Below, one piece after another: positions 8,876 through 17,219 of a stretch of DNA of 64,000 nt (positions within the stretch are counted from its first letter, which is position 1; every line of letters begins with the position of its first letter). The DNA is from Streptomyces luteolus (lineage in GTDB: Bacteria; Actinomycetota; Actinomycetes; Streptomycetales; Streptomycetaceae). Location of the stretch: NCBI RefSeq assembly GCF_029968015.1, contig NZ_JASCIS010000002.1, forward strand, positions 124,001-188,000. The letters run 5' to 3'. The translations under genes and the position numbers were made by a program. The notes under the pieces were generated by a model, which did not search any database, was not told where the DNA came from, and was given only the letters and a program-made list of their open reading frames with translations.

Positions 8876-9532
8876 ATGCCCCACAGCCAAACCTCTGCAC
8901 CACGCGACAGCCTCCTGGGCGGCCGCATTGCTCGCGGAGCATCGCCGTGGCTCCTGCCGACCGTCGCCACCGCGGCACTCAGCCTGGCCCGTTCGCGACG
9001 CTCCGGTGCCGCCAAGGCCGTCGCCGTACCCGCCACCGCGCTCGCGGCGGGCATGCTGTGGTTCTTCCGCGACCCGGAGCGCGAGATCGCCCAGGGCCGG
9101 GTCATCTCCCCGGCCGACGGCGTGGTGCAGAGCATCATGCCGTGGAAGGACGGGCGCACTCGCGTCGCGATCTTCATGAGCCCGCTGAACGTCCACGTCA
9201 ACCGCGCGCCCCTCGCGGGCACGGTGACGTCCGTGGAGCACATCCCCGGCGGGTTCGTCCCGGCGTTCAACAAGGAGAGCGAGAACAACGAGCGCGTTGT
9301 CTGGCACTTCGACACCGAGCTCGGCGACATCGAGATGGTGCAGATCGCGGGCGCCGTGGCCCGGCGCATCGTGCCCTACATCCCGCAGGGCACGAAGGTG
9401 GAGCAGGGCGAGCGGATCGGCCTGATCCGCTTCGGCTCGCGCGTCGACATCTACCTCCCCGAGGGCGTCGACGTGGATGTCGAGGTCGGTCAGAAGACCG
9501 TGGCTGGGGTGACTCGCATTGACCGTGATTGA
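8876..9532 (+). CDS. psd: Phosphatidylserine decarboxylase
   Basis: Membrane-associated, self-processing pyruvoyl enzyme that decarboxylates phosphatidylserine to phosphatidylethanolamine. The protein is 218 aa, the short form. An N-terminal hydrophobic region is followed by FRDPEREIAQGRVISPADGVV, SPLNVHVNRAPLAGTV and the cleavage motif GLIRFGSRVDIYLP, where the Gly-Ser bond would be cut to create the pyruvoyl group. It overlaps the start of pssA by 14 nt, so the two enzymes of the pathway are translated in a coupled way. Confidence 0.95.
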   Translation: MPHSQTSAPRDSLLGGRIARGASPWLLPTVATAALSLARSRRSGAAKAVAVPATALAAGMLWFFRDPEREIAQGRVISPADGVVQSIMPWKDGRTRVAIFMSPLNVHVNRAPLAGTVTSVEHIPGGFVPAFNKESENNERVVWHFDTELGDIEMVQIAGAVARRIVPYIPQGTKVEQGERIGLIRFGSRVDIYLPEGVDVDVEVGQKTVAGVTRIDRD

Positions 9533-10376
9533 TCCAGAGACACAGGCCGGGTGGGTGCCCGAGGCCGACGAGGAGGACTCCGAGGAAGAGATGCCGCTCT
9601 CACTGCGGCTCTCGATAGCGGACACCCTCACCCTCGGGAACGCCACCTGCGGCTTCATGGCGGTGTACTTCACCACCACCGGCATCCTGATCCCGCACCT
9701 CACCGGCAGCGACGAGACGGGCATGGCCCGTAACAGCGCCGCCACCGCGGTGATCCTCATGCTGTGCGCGGCCGTCTTCGACCTCTTCGACGGCCTCGTG
9801 GCCCGCAAGCTGCGCTCGTCGCCGATGGGCGCGGAGCTGGACAACCTCTCGGACCTGATCAGCTTCGGCCTCGCGCCGGCGTACTTCGTGCTCGTGTACG
9901 GCATGGTCTCCGACAACGGCGTGTATCAGCGGGTCGCGGCGGTGGGCGCGATCGTGGTGCTGTTGGCGGTGGTGCTCAGGCTTGCGAGATTCTCCTGCGT
10001 GACGGTGAAGGACGGCACCTTCCAGGGCATGCCCTCGCCGTTCGGTGCGCTGACGGTCGTGTCGATCGTGCTCCTGGAGCTGCCCTTCGTGGCGACGCTC
10101 CTGGCGATCATCGGCACCGCCTGGCTGATGGTGAGCCGGGTCGAGTACCCGAAGCCGCGGGGGCGCCTCGCCGTGGCGATGCTGGCGTGGATCGTCGCGA
10201 GCATGGGCCTGCTCGCGGCCTGGGCGTTCGACGCTCCCGGTGGTCAGCTGCTGCTGCAGACGGGCTGTGCGCTGCAGCTGGTGCTCGGGGCGGTGATCCC
10301 GTTGTTCGCGACGGCTCGCCGCGTGAACAACTTCCGGGACAACCGCCGCGAGGCTCGGGCGGCGTCGCAGACGTAG
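9519..10376 (+). CDS. pssA: CDP-diacylglycerol-serine O-phosphatidyltransferase
   Basis: Integral membrane enzyme (285 aa) that makes phosphatidylserine from CDP-diacylglycerol and serine. The CDP-alcohol phosphotransferase motif is intact: DGLVARKLRSSPMGAELDNL followed by SD, near residues 90-112, with five or six hydrophobic segments around and after it. The start is a TTG at 9519 inside psd, preceded by GGGGTGA; a GTG at 9525 is an alternative. A canonical terminator follows the stop, closing the psd-pssA unit. Confidence 0.95.
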   Translation: MTVIDPETQAGWVPEADEEDSEEEMPLSLRLSIADTLTLGNATCGFMAVYFTTTGILIPHLTGSDETGMARNSAATAVILMLCAAVFDLFDGLVARKLRSSPMGAELDNLSDLISFGLAPAYFVLVYGMVSDNGVYQRVAAVGAIVVLLAVVLRLARFSCVTVKDGTFQGMPSPFGALTVVSIVLLELPFVATLLAIIGTAWLMVSRVEYPKPRGRLAVAMLAWIVASMGLLAAWAFDAPGGQLLLQTGCALQLVLGAVIPLFATARRVNNFRDNRREARAASQT

Positions 10377-10398
10377 CTTTTCGCCTTTGCGGCGTGCG

Positions 10399-10433
10399 AA
10401 GGGGCCGGAACCATCCGTGGTTCCGGCCCTTTT
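10399..10433 (+). terminator. Rho-independent terminator after pssA
   Basis: Stem GGGCCGGAACCA (10402-10413) pairs with TGGTTCCGGCCC (10418-10429) around a TCCG loop, extended by A:T pairs, and is followed by TTTT. It starts 23 nt after the pssA stop codon. Confidence 0.92.
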
Positions 10434-10478
10434 CGTTTCCCCTCCCCGCCCCTTCCCGAAAGTCTTGCCAGACGGGCC

Positions 10479-10575
10479 TCCTCAATCGCCGGAGGGGCTG
10501 AATTTTCACGTGCCCCGAAAGGGGCGCGGGGAACTGCGCGATCAACCACGACGGCGCAGCAGCCGACCGACCGCC
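10479..10575 (+). repeat. Dispersed 3'-end repeat, copy A
   Basis: Contains the element CCTCAATCGCCGGAGGGGCT followed by TTTT-rich sequence, then a CCCC-GAAA-GGGG hairpin leading into GCGCGGGGAACTGCGCGA and a CAACCACGACGGC tail. Near-identical or related blocks occur at 13111, 20390, 20523 and 40927-41061 in this window. It lies between the convergent pssA and glycerate kinase genes. Confidence 0.7.
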
Positions 10576-10619
10576 GCTGCAAGCTTTCGGGAAGGGGCGG
10601 GGCGGGGAGAAAGCAGGCG

Positions 10620-11795
10620 TCAGCCCGGCAGCTGCTCCCGGCCGATTCGCTCCCCCACCCGCTCGAGGATCGGGCCGGCCTCGGCGATGCACTTCGCAAC
10701 GTCCGGCTCCTCCGCGGTCAGCGGATACGCCTTGGAGATCCCGGCGTTCACCAGCGCCTCCTCGGACAGCTGGAGGCGACCGCAGACCGCCACCACCTGC
10801 ACGCCCTCCGCCCGCGCCGCCGCGGCGACCCCCGCCGGGGCCTTGCCGTGCAGGGTCTGCTCGTCGAGCGAGCCCTCGCCGGTGATCACCAGGTCGGCGC
10901 GGTCGAGCGCCGGGCCGAAGCCCAGGACGTCCAGCATCACGTCGATGCCCGCCCGGAACCGCGCGCCGAGCCCGACCAGGGCCCCGTACCCGATGCCGCC
11001 CGCAGCGCCCGCGCCCGGCGCCTTCGCGTGCTCGGCGGCGCGCGGGCCGACGGACTTCTCCAGGACGACGGCGAAGTGCGCGAGGGCGGCGTCCAGGGTC
11101 TCCACGTCCTCCGGGGACGCGCCCTTCTGCGGCCCGTACACCGCCGGGGCGCCCTTCGGGCCCGTCAGCGGGTTGTCGACGTCGCTGGCGAGGATCAGGT
11201 CGACCTCGGCGAAGCGCGGGTCGAGGCCGGAGAGGTCGGCCGAGGCGAGGTCGCGCAGCGGGCCGCCGCCGGGGGCGACGGGCTCGCCGTCCTCGTCGAG
11301 GAACCTGGCGCCGAGCGCGGCCAGCATCCCGGCTCCGCCGTCCGTGGTCGCGCTGCCGCCGACGCCGAAGACGATCGTGCGGGCCCCGGCGTCGAGCGCG
11401 GCGCGCAGCAGCTCGCCGGAGCCGTACGTGGTGGCCGTGAGCGGGGCGAAGACGCCCTCGGGGAGCAGCTGGAGGCCGGAGGCCTCGGCCATCTCCACGA
11501 CGGCGGTGTCGCCGCGCAGCGCGTACGCCGCGATGACCTCGGTGCCGAGCGGTCCGGTCACCGTCACCTCGCGGCGTTCGAAGCCGCCCGCGACGGCCGC
11601 CGCGACTGTGCCGTCGCCGCCGTCGGCGACGGGCAGGGCCTCGACCCGCACCTCGGGGTCGACCCGGCGCAGGCCCGCCGTCACCCGCTGGGCGACCTGC
11701 ACGGCCGTCAGCGAGCCCTTGAACTTGTCCGCGGCAATCAGCACGCGTCGCGCCTGCGCGCGTTCCGACTCCGCCGTCACTGCAGCGTCCGCCAC
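10620..11795 (-). CDS. Glycerate kinase
   Basis: Phosphorylates D-glycerate with ATP. Family signatures are the N-terminal ADKFKGSLTAVQVAQRVTAG with LPVADGGDGTV, and internal FGVGGSATTDGGAGMLAALG and LVITGEGSLDEQTLHGKAP. GTG 11795 was chosen because AAGGGG lies about 8 nt upstream on the minus strand; the longer in-frame extension to 11882 is Arg/Lys-rich and lacks a site. The result is 391 aa, the usual length. Functionally it could consume glyoxylate-derived glycerate, a product stream of the ethylmalonyl-CoA pathway nearby; that link is inference. Confidence 0.93.
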   Translation of the reverse strand: MADAAVTAESERAQARRVLIAADKFKGSLTAVQVAQRVTAGLRRVDPEVRVEALPVADGGDGTVAAAVAGGFERREVTVTGPLGTEVIAAYALRGDTAVVEMAEASGLQLLPEGVFAPLTATTYGSGELLRAALDAGARTIVFGVGGSATTDGGAGMLAALGARFLDEDGEPVAPGGGPLRDLASADLSGLDPRFAEVDLILASDVDNPLTGPKGAPAVYGPQKGASPEDVETLDAALAHFAVVLEKSVGPRAAEHAKAPGAGAAGGIGYGALVGLGARFRAGIDVMLDVLGFGPALDRADLVITGEGSLDEQTLHGKAPAGVAAAARAEGVQVVAVCGRLQLSEEALVNAGISKAYPLTAEEPDVAKCIAEAGPILERVGERIGREQLPG

Positions 11796-11998
11796 CTTGG
11801 ATCCCCTTGCTTTCCGGGCCTTGCTCGCGTCAAGGCAGTCGCGCCGCTGAGACCCTATCTCCCGGTGAGGCTCCCTGCCCATGGCGGCCCGTACGACGAG
11901 ACGGTACGGCGGTCTGGTTTGTACGGGTATGTCCTTCCTCAGTGGGGCGGCATGCCTGTGGCCCTGCGGTCCGGCCAGAGTTTCGGTAGACCGGACAC

Positions 11999-13117
11999 AT
12001 GACCCCTGTCCCGGGCAACTCCTCCCCAGGTTCCCTCCCGGACGCCGAAGTCGCCGAAGTCGCCGACCGGATCCACGGCGGCTGGCTCGGCCGGATCGCG
12101 GGCAACATGCTCGGCAAGCCGGTCGAGCAGGGTGAGACCTGGTCTCGGGCGCGCATCGACCGCTATCTGCGGCGGGCCGACGCCCTGCCGCTCACCGACT
12201 ACCTGCCCGAGCCGGTGGACGCCGCCGACACGGCCGACCTGCGGCCCGAGTGGCGCTCCTGCGTGCGCGGCCGGATCGACGGCAGCTGCCGCGACGACGA
12301 CGTGGACTACACGATCCTCGGCCTCGACCTGCTGACCGAGCACGGCTTCGGCTTCACGACCGAGCAGGTGGGCGAGTTGTGGCTGCTGCGGCTTCCGTAT
12401 CTGCAGACGTTCACCGCCGAGCGGGTCGCGTACCGCAATCTCGCCGACGGGCTGCGGCCGCCGCTGACCGCGACGCGCGACAACCCGTACCAGGAGTGGA
12501 TCGGCGCGCTGATCCGCGCGGACATCTTCGGCCTGACAAGCCCGGGCCGACCGCGCCGCGCCGCCGCGCTCGCCCGCAAGGACGCGGTGCTCTCGCACAC
12601 CGGGAACGGGGTGTACGGGGCGATGTGGGCGGCGGCACTCGTCGCGGCGGCGTTCACGGCACCGGATCCTCGTGCGGCGCTCGAAGCGGCACAGTCCGTG
12701 ATCCCGGCGAGCAGCCGCCTGGCCCGTACGGTGCGCCGGGTCCTGTCGCTGCACACGGCGGGCCTCGCCTGGTCGGACACGCTGGACGCGGTCGGGCACG
12801 ACACGGCGCGGTACGGCTGGATCCACACGGTCCCGAACGCGGCGGTCATCGCGGCCGGACTTCTCTACGGGGACGGGGACTTCACGCGCACGATCGCGCT
12901 CACGGTACGAGGCGGCCTCGACACCGACTCCAACGGCGCCACGGCAGGCGCGGTGGCGGGCGTGCGCTGCGGGGCGGCCGCACTGCCACCACAGTGGACC
13001 CAACCACTCGCGGACCGGGTCCGCAGCGCGGTGTTCGGCCGGGACGGCACGCGGATCAGCCAACTGGCGGCGGAGACGGTCGAGTTGGCGCGGTCGGGAG
13101 CCGATCGCGCCCCCTGA
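11999..13117 (+). CDS. ADP-ribosylglycohydrolase family protein
   Basis: Dinuclear-metal hydrolase fold that removes ADP-ribose from proteins or small molecules (DraG/ARH family), 372 aa. Evidence: RIHGGWLGRIAGNMLGKPVE at about residues 22-41, the acidic metal site CRDDDVDYTILGLDLL near residue 99, and the C-terminal GGLDTDSNGATAGAVAG that supplies the remaining metal ligands. The gene is followed by a Nudix hydrolase and a sirtuin on the same strand. A 12-bp-stem hairpin overlaps its stop codon. The substrate (protein, nucleic acid or nucleoside) cannot be read from sequence. Confidence 0.92.
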   Translation: MTPVPGNSSPGSLPDAEVAEVADRIHGGWLGRIAGNMLGKPVEQGETWSRARIDRYLRRADALPLTDYLPEPVDAADTADLRPEWRSCVRGRIDGSCRDDDVDYTILGLDLLTEHGFGFTTEQVGELWLLRLPYLQTFTAERVAYRNLADGLRPPLTATRDNPYQEWIGALIRADIFGLTSPGRPRRAAALARKDAVLSHTGNGVYGAMWAAALVAAAFTAPDPRAALEAAQSVIPASSRLARTVRRVLSLHTAGLAWSDTLDAVGHDTARYGWIHTVPNAAVIAAGLLYGDGDFTRTIALTVRGGLDTDSNGATAGAVAGVRCGAAALPPQWTQPLADRVRSAVFGRDGTRISQLAAETVELARSGADRAP

Positions 13118-13146
13118 GGTGCCGCACGCGGTGCGCACCTCAGGGG
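13111..13146 (+). terminator. Hairpin spanning the ADP-ribosylglycohydrolase stop codon
   Basis: Perfect 12-bp stem: CCCCTGAGGTGC (13111-13122) with GCACCTCAGGGG (13135-13146). The stop codon 13115-13117 lies inside the 5' arm. The 3' arm runs directly into dispersed repeat copy B (GCGCGGGGAACCGCGCGAGC, to about 13180). No T tract follows. Confidence 0.7.
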
Positions 13147-13250
13147 CGCGGGGAACCGCGCGAGCAACCACAAAGAGCCCCGCGGTCGGCCACGAGTCCA
13201 AGCCACCTCCCCGTAGCTGCCCCCAGCACGCACCGCATACGCTCGATCGC

Positions 13251-13739
13251 GTGACTGTCGACTTCGCCGCCTACATCGCGGGCCTGCCCAAGATCCTCGC
13301 CGGGGCCGCCATGCTGTTCCGGGACGCCGACGGCCGCGTCCTGATCCTTGAGCCGAACTACCGCGAGGGCTGGGCCCTGCCCGGCGGCACCATCGAGTCG
13401 GACGACGGCGAGACCCCGCGCAACGCGGCCCGACGCGAGACGGTCGAGGAGATCGGGCTCGACGTCTCCCCCGGCCCGCTCCTCGCCATCGACTGGGTCT
13501 CGGGCCCCGGCCGCCCGCCGATCGCCTCGTACCTCTACGACGGCGGCGTCCTCACCCAGGACCAGCTGGACGCGATCGTGCTGCAGGACGAGGAGCTCGA
13601 CTCCTGGCGTCTGGTGCCGGCCGCGGAGCTCGACGCGTACGGCCCGCCCTGGCTGGTCCTCCGGGTGCGGGCCGCGCTGGCGGCGCTCGAAGCGGGGGCG
13701 GGTCCGGCGGAGCTGGTGCAGGGCGAGCCGGCGCGCTGA
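13251..13739 (+). CDS. Nudix hydrolase
   Basis: Hydrolyses nucleoside diphosphates linked to another moiety; 162 aa. The Nudix helix is RETVEEIGLDV, preceded by the glycine loop WALPGGTIESDDGETP. Compared with the consensus Gx5E spacing, this loop has two additional residues. GTG 13251 is chosen because TACGCT (13238-13243) lies 7 nt upstream, the leaderless arrangement, and the 44 upstream in-frame codons are uncharacteristic. It sits between an ADP-ribosylglycohydrolase and a sirtuin, which makes ADP-ribose or O-acetyl-ADP-ribose a reasonable substrate guess. Confidence 0.92.
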   Translation: MTVDFAAYIAGLPKILAGAAMLFRDADGRVLILEPNYREGWALPGGTIESDDGETPRNAARRETVEEIGLDVSPGPLLAIDWVSGPGRPPIASYLYDGGVLTQDQLDAIVLQDEELDSWRLVPAAELDAYGPPWLVLRVRAALAALEAGAGPAELVQGEPAR

Positions 13740-13794
13740 GGCCCCGCGCGCAATCCGCTCGCGGCGGCCGCCCACCCCTGCGTACCCTCGCCGC

Positions 13795-14526
13795 ATGACC
13801 ACAAGGCCACTCGTCGCCGTTCTGAGCGGGGCCGGGATCTCCACCGACTCCGGCATCCCGGACTACCGCGGCCCGCAAGGGCTTTGGCGGCGGGACCCGG
13901 AGGCGCAGCGGCTCGTCGAGTTCGAGGCGTACGTATCGGACCCCGAGATCCGGCGGCGGTCGTGGCAGATGCGGCGGGCCAATCGGACGCTGCTGGCCGA
14001 GCCGAACGCGGCGCATCGCGCGATCACCGACCTGGAGCGGTCCGGGGTGCCGGTGCGGGTGATCACGCAGAACGTCGACGGGCTGCACCAGGCGGCCGGG
14101 ATGCCCGAGCGCAAGGTGCTCGAACTGCACGGCACCGCCCGGTCGGTGGTCTGCGTCGGATGCGGCGTGCGCTCGTCGATGACGGAGGCGCTGGCGCGCG
14201 TGGAGGCCGGGGAGGCGGACCCGGCGTGCCTGGTGTGCGGCGGGATCCTGAAGTCGGCGACCGTGATGTTCGGCGAGCGGCTCGACCCGGAGGTGCTCGG
14301 CGCCGCGATGACCGTCGCGAAGGGCTGCGACCTGTTCCTCGCGGTCGGGACGACCTTGCAGGTGCAGCCCGCCGCGTCGCTCGTGGGGCTCGCGGTGGAG
14401 CACGGGGCGCGGCTGATCATCGTCAACGCCGAGGAGACGCCGTACGACGAACTGGCCGCGGAGGTCGTCCGCGAGCCGATCGGCACGGCGCTTCCGGCGT
14501 TGTTGGCGCGGGTGGCCGGTCGCTGA
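13795..14526 (+). CDS. Sirtuin (NAD-dependent protein deacylase)
   Basis: Sir2 enzyme of 243 aa that removes acyl groups from lysine using NAD and releases nicotinamide plus O-acyl-ADP-ribose. Signatures: GAGISTDSGIPDYRGPQGLW (residues 11-30), TQNVDGLHQAAG, catalytic-histidine segment LELHGTARSVVC, two Cys pairs for zinc (CVGC and CLVC), and LAVGTTLQVQP. ATG 13795 has TACCCT (13783-13788) 6 nt upstream, consistent with a leaderless mRNA, so it probably has its own promoter although only 55 bp separate it from the Nudix gene. Confidence 0.96.
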   Translation: MTTRPLVAVLSGAGISTDSGIPDYRGPQGLWRRDPEAQRLVEFEAYVSDPEIRRRSWQMRRANRTLLAEPNAAHRAITDLERSGVPVRVITQNVDGLHQAAGMPERKVLELHGTARSVVCVGCGVRSSMTEALARVEAGEADPACLVCGGILKSATVMFGERLDPEVLGAAMTVAKGCDLFLAVGTTLQVQPAASLVGLAVEHGARLIIVNAEETPYDELAAEVVREPIGTALPALLARVAGR

Positions 14527-14534
14527 CGGACCGC

Positions 14535-14810
14535 TTACGCCTCCTTCGTGTCCCAGGAGTTGCCGAGCGGGCCGTCGTCGTGGCTCCTCAGCAGGGCGAC
14601 GAGTGAGGGGCCACCCGACTGCTGCACAGTCCAACGGGTCCGGCCCGCACCATTGTTGAAGGCGCCCTCCCGCACGACGCGCGCCAGCGGCTCACCAGCT
14701 GCGCCGAGGATCTCGTACGCCGAAGCCTGGCCCTTGGCCGCGGACTTGGTGACCACGTATGCGAGGGCCTGCTGCCGGTGCCGGTCGGCCCACAGGGTGA
14801 AGGATCGCAC
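14535..14810 (-). pseudogene. Truncated hypothetical gene remnant
   Basis: A 91-codon frame beginning at GTG, with natural-looking sequence (LWADRHRQQALAYVVTKSAA near the start; AFNNGAGRTRWTVQQSGGPS later). The coding pattern continues upstream as a plausible peptide ending ...PPGGTEEYRTARGAGV, but meets an in-frame TGA near 14880 without any start codon. That suggests the 3' part of a longer gene whose 5' end is lost or frameshifted. The GRTRWTV pattern is reminiscent of scramblase/LURP-one-like proteins, which is only a weak resemblance. No function is assigned. Confidence 0.4.
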
Positions 14811-15014
14811 TCCCGCGCCACGCGCGGTGCGGTACTCCTCGGTCCCGCCGGGCGGCAGCGTCCGCTCCGGGAAGGCATATACGGCTCAGCCCGCTTGTCG
14901 TAAGGGCAGGCCTTCTCGTTCCTTGCAGCCGGCTCACCCAGCCACACCTTCGTCGTCATCATCCGCTCTTCCGCACCGAGTTGGGCCCGTTTCGCGGCGG
15001 ACCCTACCCGGCGT

Positions 15015-15518
15015 TCAGAACAGCACCTCCTCCGCCCCGCTCCCCTCAAGCTCCAACAGCCGCCGCTTGCGGTCGAGTCCGCCGCCGTAGCCGGTGAGGC
15101 TGCCGTTCGCGCCGACCACGCGGTGGCAGGGGACGACGATGCCGAGGGGGTTCTTGCCGTTGGCGAGGCCCACGGCGCGGGAGGCGTTCGGCTTCCCGAG
15201 CTGCGCGGCCAGTTCGCCGTACGTGCGGGTCTCGCCGTACGGGATGGTCGACAGGCCCTCCCAGACCCGGCGTTGGAAGGGTGTGCCTGCCAGGTGGAGC
15301 GGCAGGTCGAAGGTGTGGCGGTCACCCGTGAAGTACTCCCCGAGTTGGCGGGCCGCCTCGGCGAAGGGGGCCTCGTCGGGAGCGACGCGCAGGCCGAAGT
15401 TCTCCTCGGGCGGGCGATGGCGCTGGTCCGTCATGTAGAGGCCGGACAGCGCGCCGTCCGTGGCGACGAGGGTGAGCGGGCCGTACGGGCTGTCGAGAAG
15501 TGTGTGCGTGGTGGTCAT
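15015..15518 (-). CDS. ogt: Methylated-DNA--protein-cysteine methyltransferase
   Basis: Suicide repair protein (167 aa) that transfers the methyl group of O6-methylguanine to its own cysteine. The active site is GIVVPCHRVVGANGSLTGYG, with the acceptor Cys in PCHRV; the helix-turn-helix region before it contains TPFQRRVWEGLSTIPYGETR. Located 10 nt downstream of the Ada-AlkA gene on the same strand, so the pair form an alkylation-damage operon. Length is normal. Confidence 0.97.
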   Translation of the reverse strand: MTTTHTLLDSPYGPLTLVATDGALSGLYMTDQRHRPPEENFGLRVAPDEAPFAEAARQLGEYFTGDRHTFDLPLHLAGTPFQRRVWEGLSTIPYGETRTYGELAAQLGKPNASRAVGLANGKNPLGIVVPCHRVVGANGSLTGYGGGLDRKRRLLELEGSGAEEVLF

Positions 15519-15528
15519 GGCAACGTCC

Positions 15529-17052
15529 TTATGCCGGAAGGTGGTTGATGGGGTGGTCGTCGGTCGCCCACAGGTACTGAACCGCGTAGGCCCGCCAGGG
15601 GCGCCACGCCGCGGCGCGTGCCGTGAAGGCCGCCGGGGTGGAGGGCAGGCCGAGGCCCTGGGCGGCGCGGCGGATGCCGAGGTCGGTGGGGAGGAACGCG
15701 TCCGGGTCGCCGAGCGCGCGCATCGCGATGACCTCGACCGTCCAGGGGCCGAAGCCGGGCAGCGCGGTGAGCCGGGCGCGGGCTTCGTCCCAGTCGCTGT
15801 CCGGGCCCAACTTGAGTGTGCTGTCGGCCAGTTGACGTACGAGTGTGGTGAGGGTGGTGCGGCGGCTGCGGGGCAGGGCGAGGGACTCGGGGTCGAGGGC
15901 GGCGAGCGCCTCGGGGGACGGGAAGAGGTGGGTGAGGCCGCCCTCGGGGTCGTCGACCGGCTCTCCGTGGGCGCGGACGAGGCGGGCCGCGTGGGTGCGG
16001 GCGGCGGCCGTGGACACCTGCTGGCCGAGGACGGCGCGTACGGCGAACTCCGGCTCGTCGACGGTGCGCGGGACGCGGCGGCCCGGGGCCTTGTCGACCA
16101 GCGGGGCGAGGAGTTCGTCGGTGCGCAGCTGCTCGTCGACGGCGACCGGGTCGGCGTCCAGGTCGAGCAGGCGGCGGCAGCGGCTGATGGCCACGGTGAG
16201 GTCGCGCTGGTCGGTGAGGGCGAGCCTGCAGCCGATGTGGTCGGGCGCGGGCGTGAGGGCGACGACGCCGGGGCCGTGCGGCAGGCGCAGGGTGCGGCGG
16301 TAGGCGCCGTCGCGCCACTCCTCGACTCCGGGTACGGCGGTCGCGGCGAGGTGGCCGAAGAGGTTGCTGGGGTTGAGCGGGGCGCGGAACGGGAGGCGGA
16401 GGGACAGCACTCCGGGGGTGCCTGCCTCCGTACGGCCGGGGGTGCGGGCGGCGCGGGTGGCTGTGGCGCGGGTGGCCGTGGCTCGGGTGGCCGTGGCTCG
16501 GGTGCGGAGTTCGCCGGGGGCGAGGGCGTACACCTCGCGGACGGTGTCGTTGAAGGTGCGGATCGAGGCGAAGCCGGCGGCGAACGCGATCTCCGCCATG
16601 GGAAGTTCGGTGGTCTCGATCAGGATGCGGGCCGTCTGGGCGCGCTGCGCGCGGGCCAGTGCGAGCGGTCCGGCGCCGAGTTCGGCGAGGAGCTGCCGCT
16701 CCACCTGCCGGGCGCTGTAGCCGAGGCGGGTGGCGAGGCCGGTGACGCCCTCGCGGTCGACGATTCCGTCGGCGACCAGGCGCATGGCGCGGGCGACGAG
16801 GTCGGCGCGGTGGTTCCACTGCGGCGAGCCGGGTGTGGTGTCGGGCCGGCAGCGCTTGCAGGCGCGGTATCCGGCCTGCTGGCAGGCGGCGGCGCTCGGG
16901 TAGAAGCGCATGTTGCGCGGTTTGGGCGGTACGACAGGGCAGCTCGGACGGCAGTAGATCCCGGTCGTCAGGACGGCCGTGAAGAACACCCCGTCGAAGC
17001 GGGCGTCCTTCGCCTGGACCGCGCGTACACAGCTCTCGGTGTCGGTGTGCAT
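15529..17052 (-). CDS. alkA: Ada-type activator fused to AlkA 3-methyladenine DNA glycosylase
   Basis: 507-aa fusion. Residues 1-75 form the Ada zinc domain with cysteines 34, 38, 65 and 68 (GIYCRPSC, ACKRC); Cys34 is the expected phosphotriester methyl acceptor. Residues about 85-185 form an AraC helix-turn-helix (IAFAAGFASIRTFND). Residues about 230-507 are the glycosylase, with the helix-hairpin-helix LPGFGPWTVEVIAMRALGDP and the catalytic Asp in PTDLG. The linker near residues 183-200 encodes a Thr/Ala/Arg repeat from an 18-bp tandem repeat. Methylated Ada domain would activate this operon, including ogt. Confidence 0.96.
   Translation of the reverse strand: MHTDTESCVRAVQAKDARFDGVFFTAVLTTGIYCRPSCPVVPPKPRNMRFYPSAAACQQAGYRACKRCRPDTTPGSPQWNHRADLVARAMRLVADGIVDREGVTGLATRLGYSARQVERQLLAELGAGPLALARAQRAQTARILIETTELPMAEIAFAAGFASIRTFNDTVREVYALAPGELRTRATATRATATRATATRAARTPGRTEAGTPGVLSLRLPFRAPLNPSNLFGHLAATAVPGVEEWRDGAYRRTLRLPHGPGVVALTPAPDHIGCRLALTDQRDLTVAISRCRRLLDLDADPVAVDEQLRTDELLAPLVDKAPGRRVPRTVDEPEFAVRAVLGQQVSTAAARTHAARLVRAHGEPVDDPEGGLTHLFPSPEALAALDPESLALPRSRRTTLTTLVRQLADSTLKLGPDSDWDEARARLTALPGFGPWTVEVIAMRALGDPDAFLPTDLGIRRAAQGLGLPSTPAAFTARAAAWRPWRAYAVQYLWATDDHPINHLPA
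16452..16510. repeat. 18-bp tandem repeat inside alkA
   Basis: About three copies of an 18-bp unit of the form GGTGGCCGTGGCTCGGGT. It lies in the interdomain linker of the Ada-AlkA fusion and is in frame, giving an Arg-Ala-Thr-Ala-Thr repeat. A length change by whole units would leave the reading frame intact. Confidence 0.75.
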
Positions 17053-17142
17053 GCGTCAAGCTTCACCGAACGAGGCCGCCGGGGCTGGCGAGAATCCGAC
17101 ATCGACATCGGACTGCCAGGGCCCCGACGGCCTCCGGTCGTG

Positions 17143-17219
17143 CGCGTGCGGTGCTACTTGCGCATGCGGTGCTACTTGCGCGTGCGGTGCTACTTCAGGC
17201 CGAGCAGCGGTGCTACTTC
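17143..17219. repeat. 18-bp tandem repeat with a duplicated permease 3' end
   Basis: Three units of CGCGTGCGGTGCTACTTG (17143-17160, 17161-17178, 17179-17196, with one or two changes), then a 23-nt segment that repeats the last codons of the permease (CTACTTCAGGCCGAGCAG against CTACTTCAGCCCGAGCAG at its true 3' end). The array sits between the permease stop and the alkA start, so the permease terminus appears to have been duplicated and then amplified. Confidence 0.7.
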
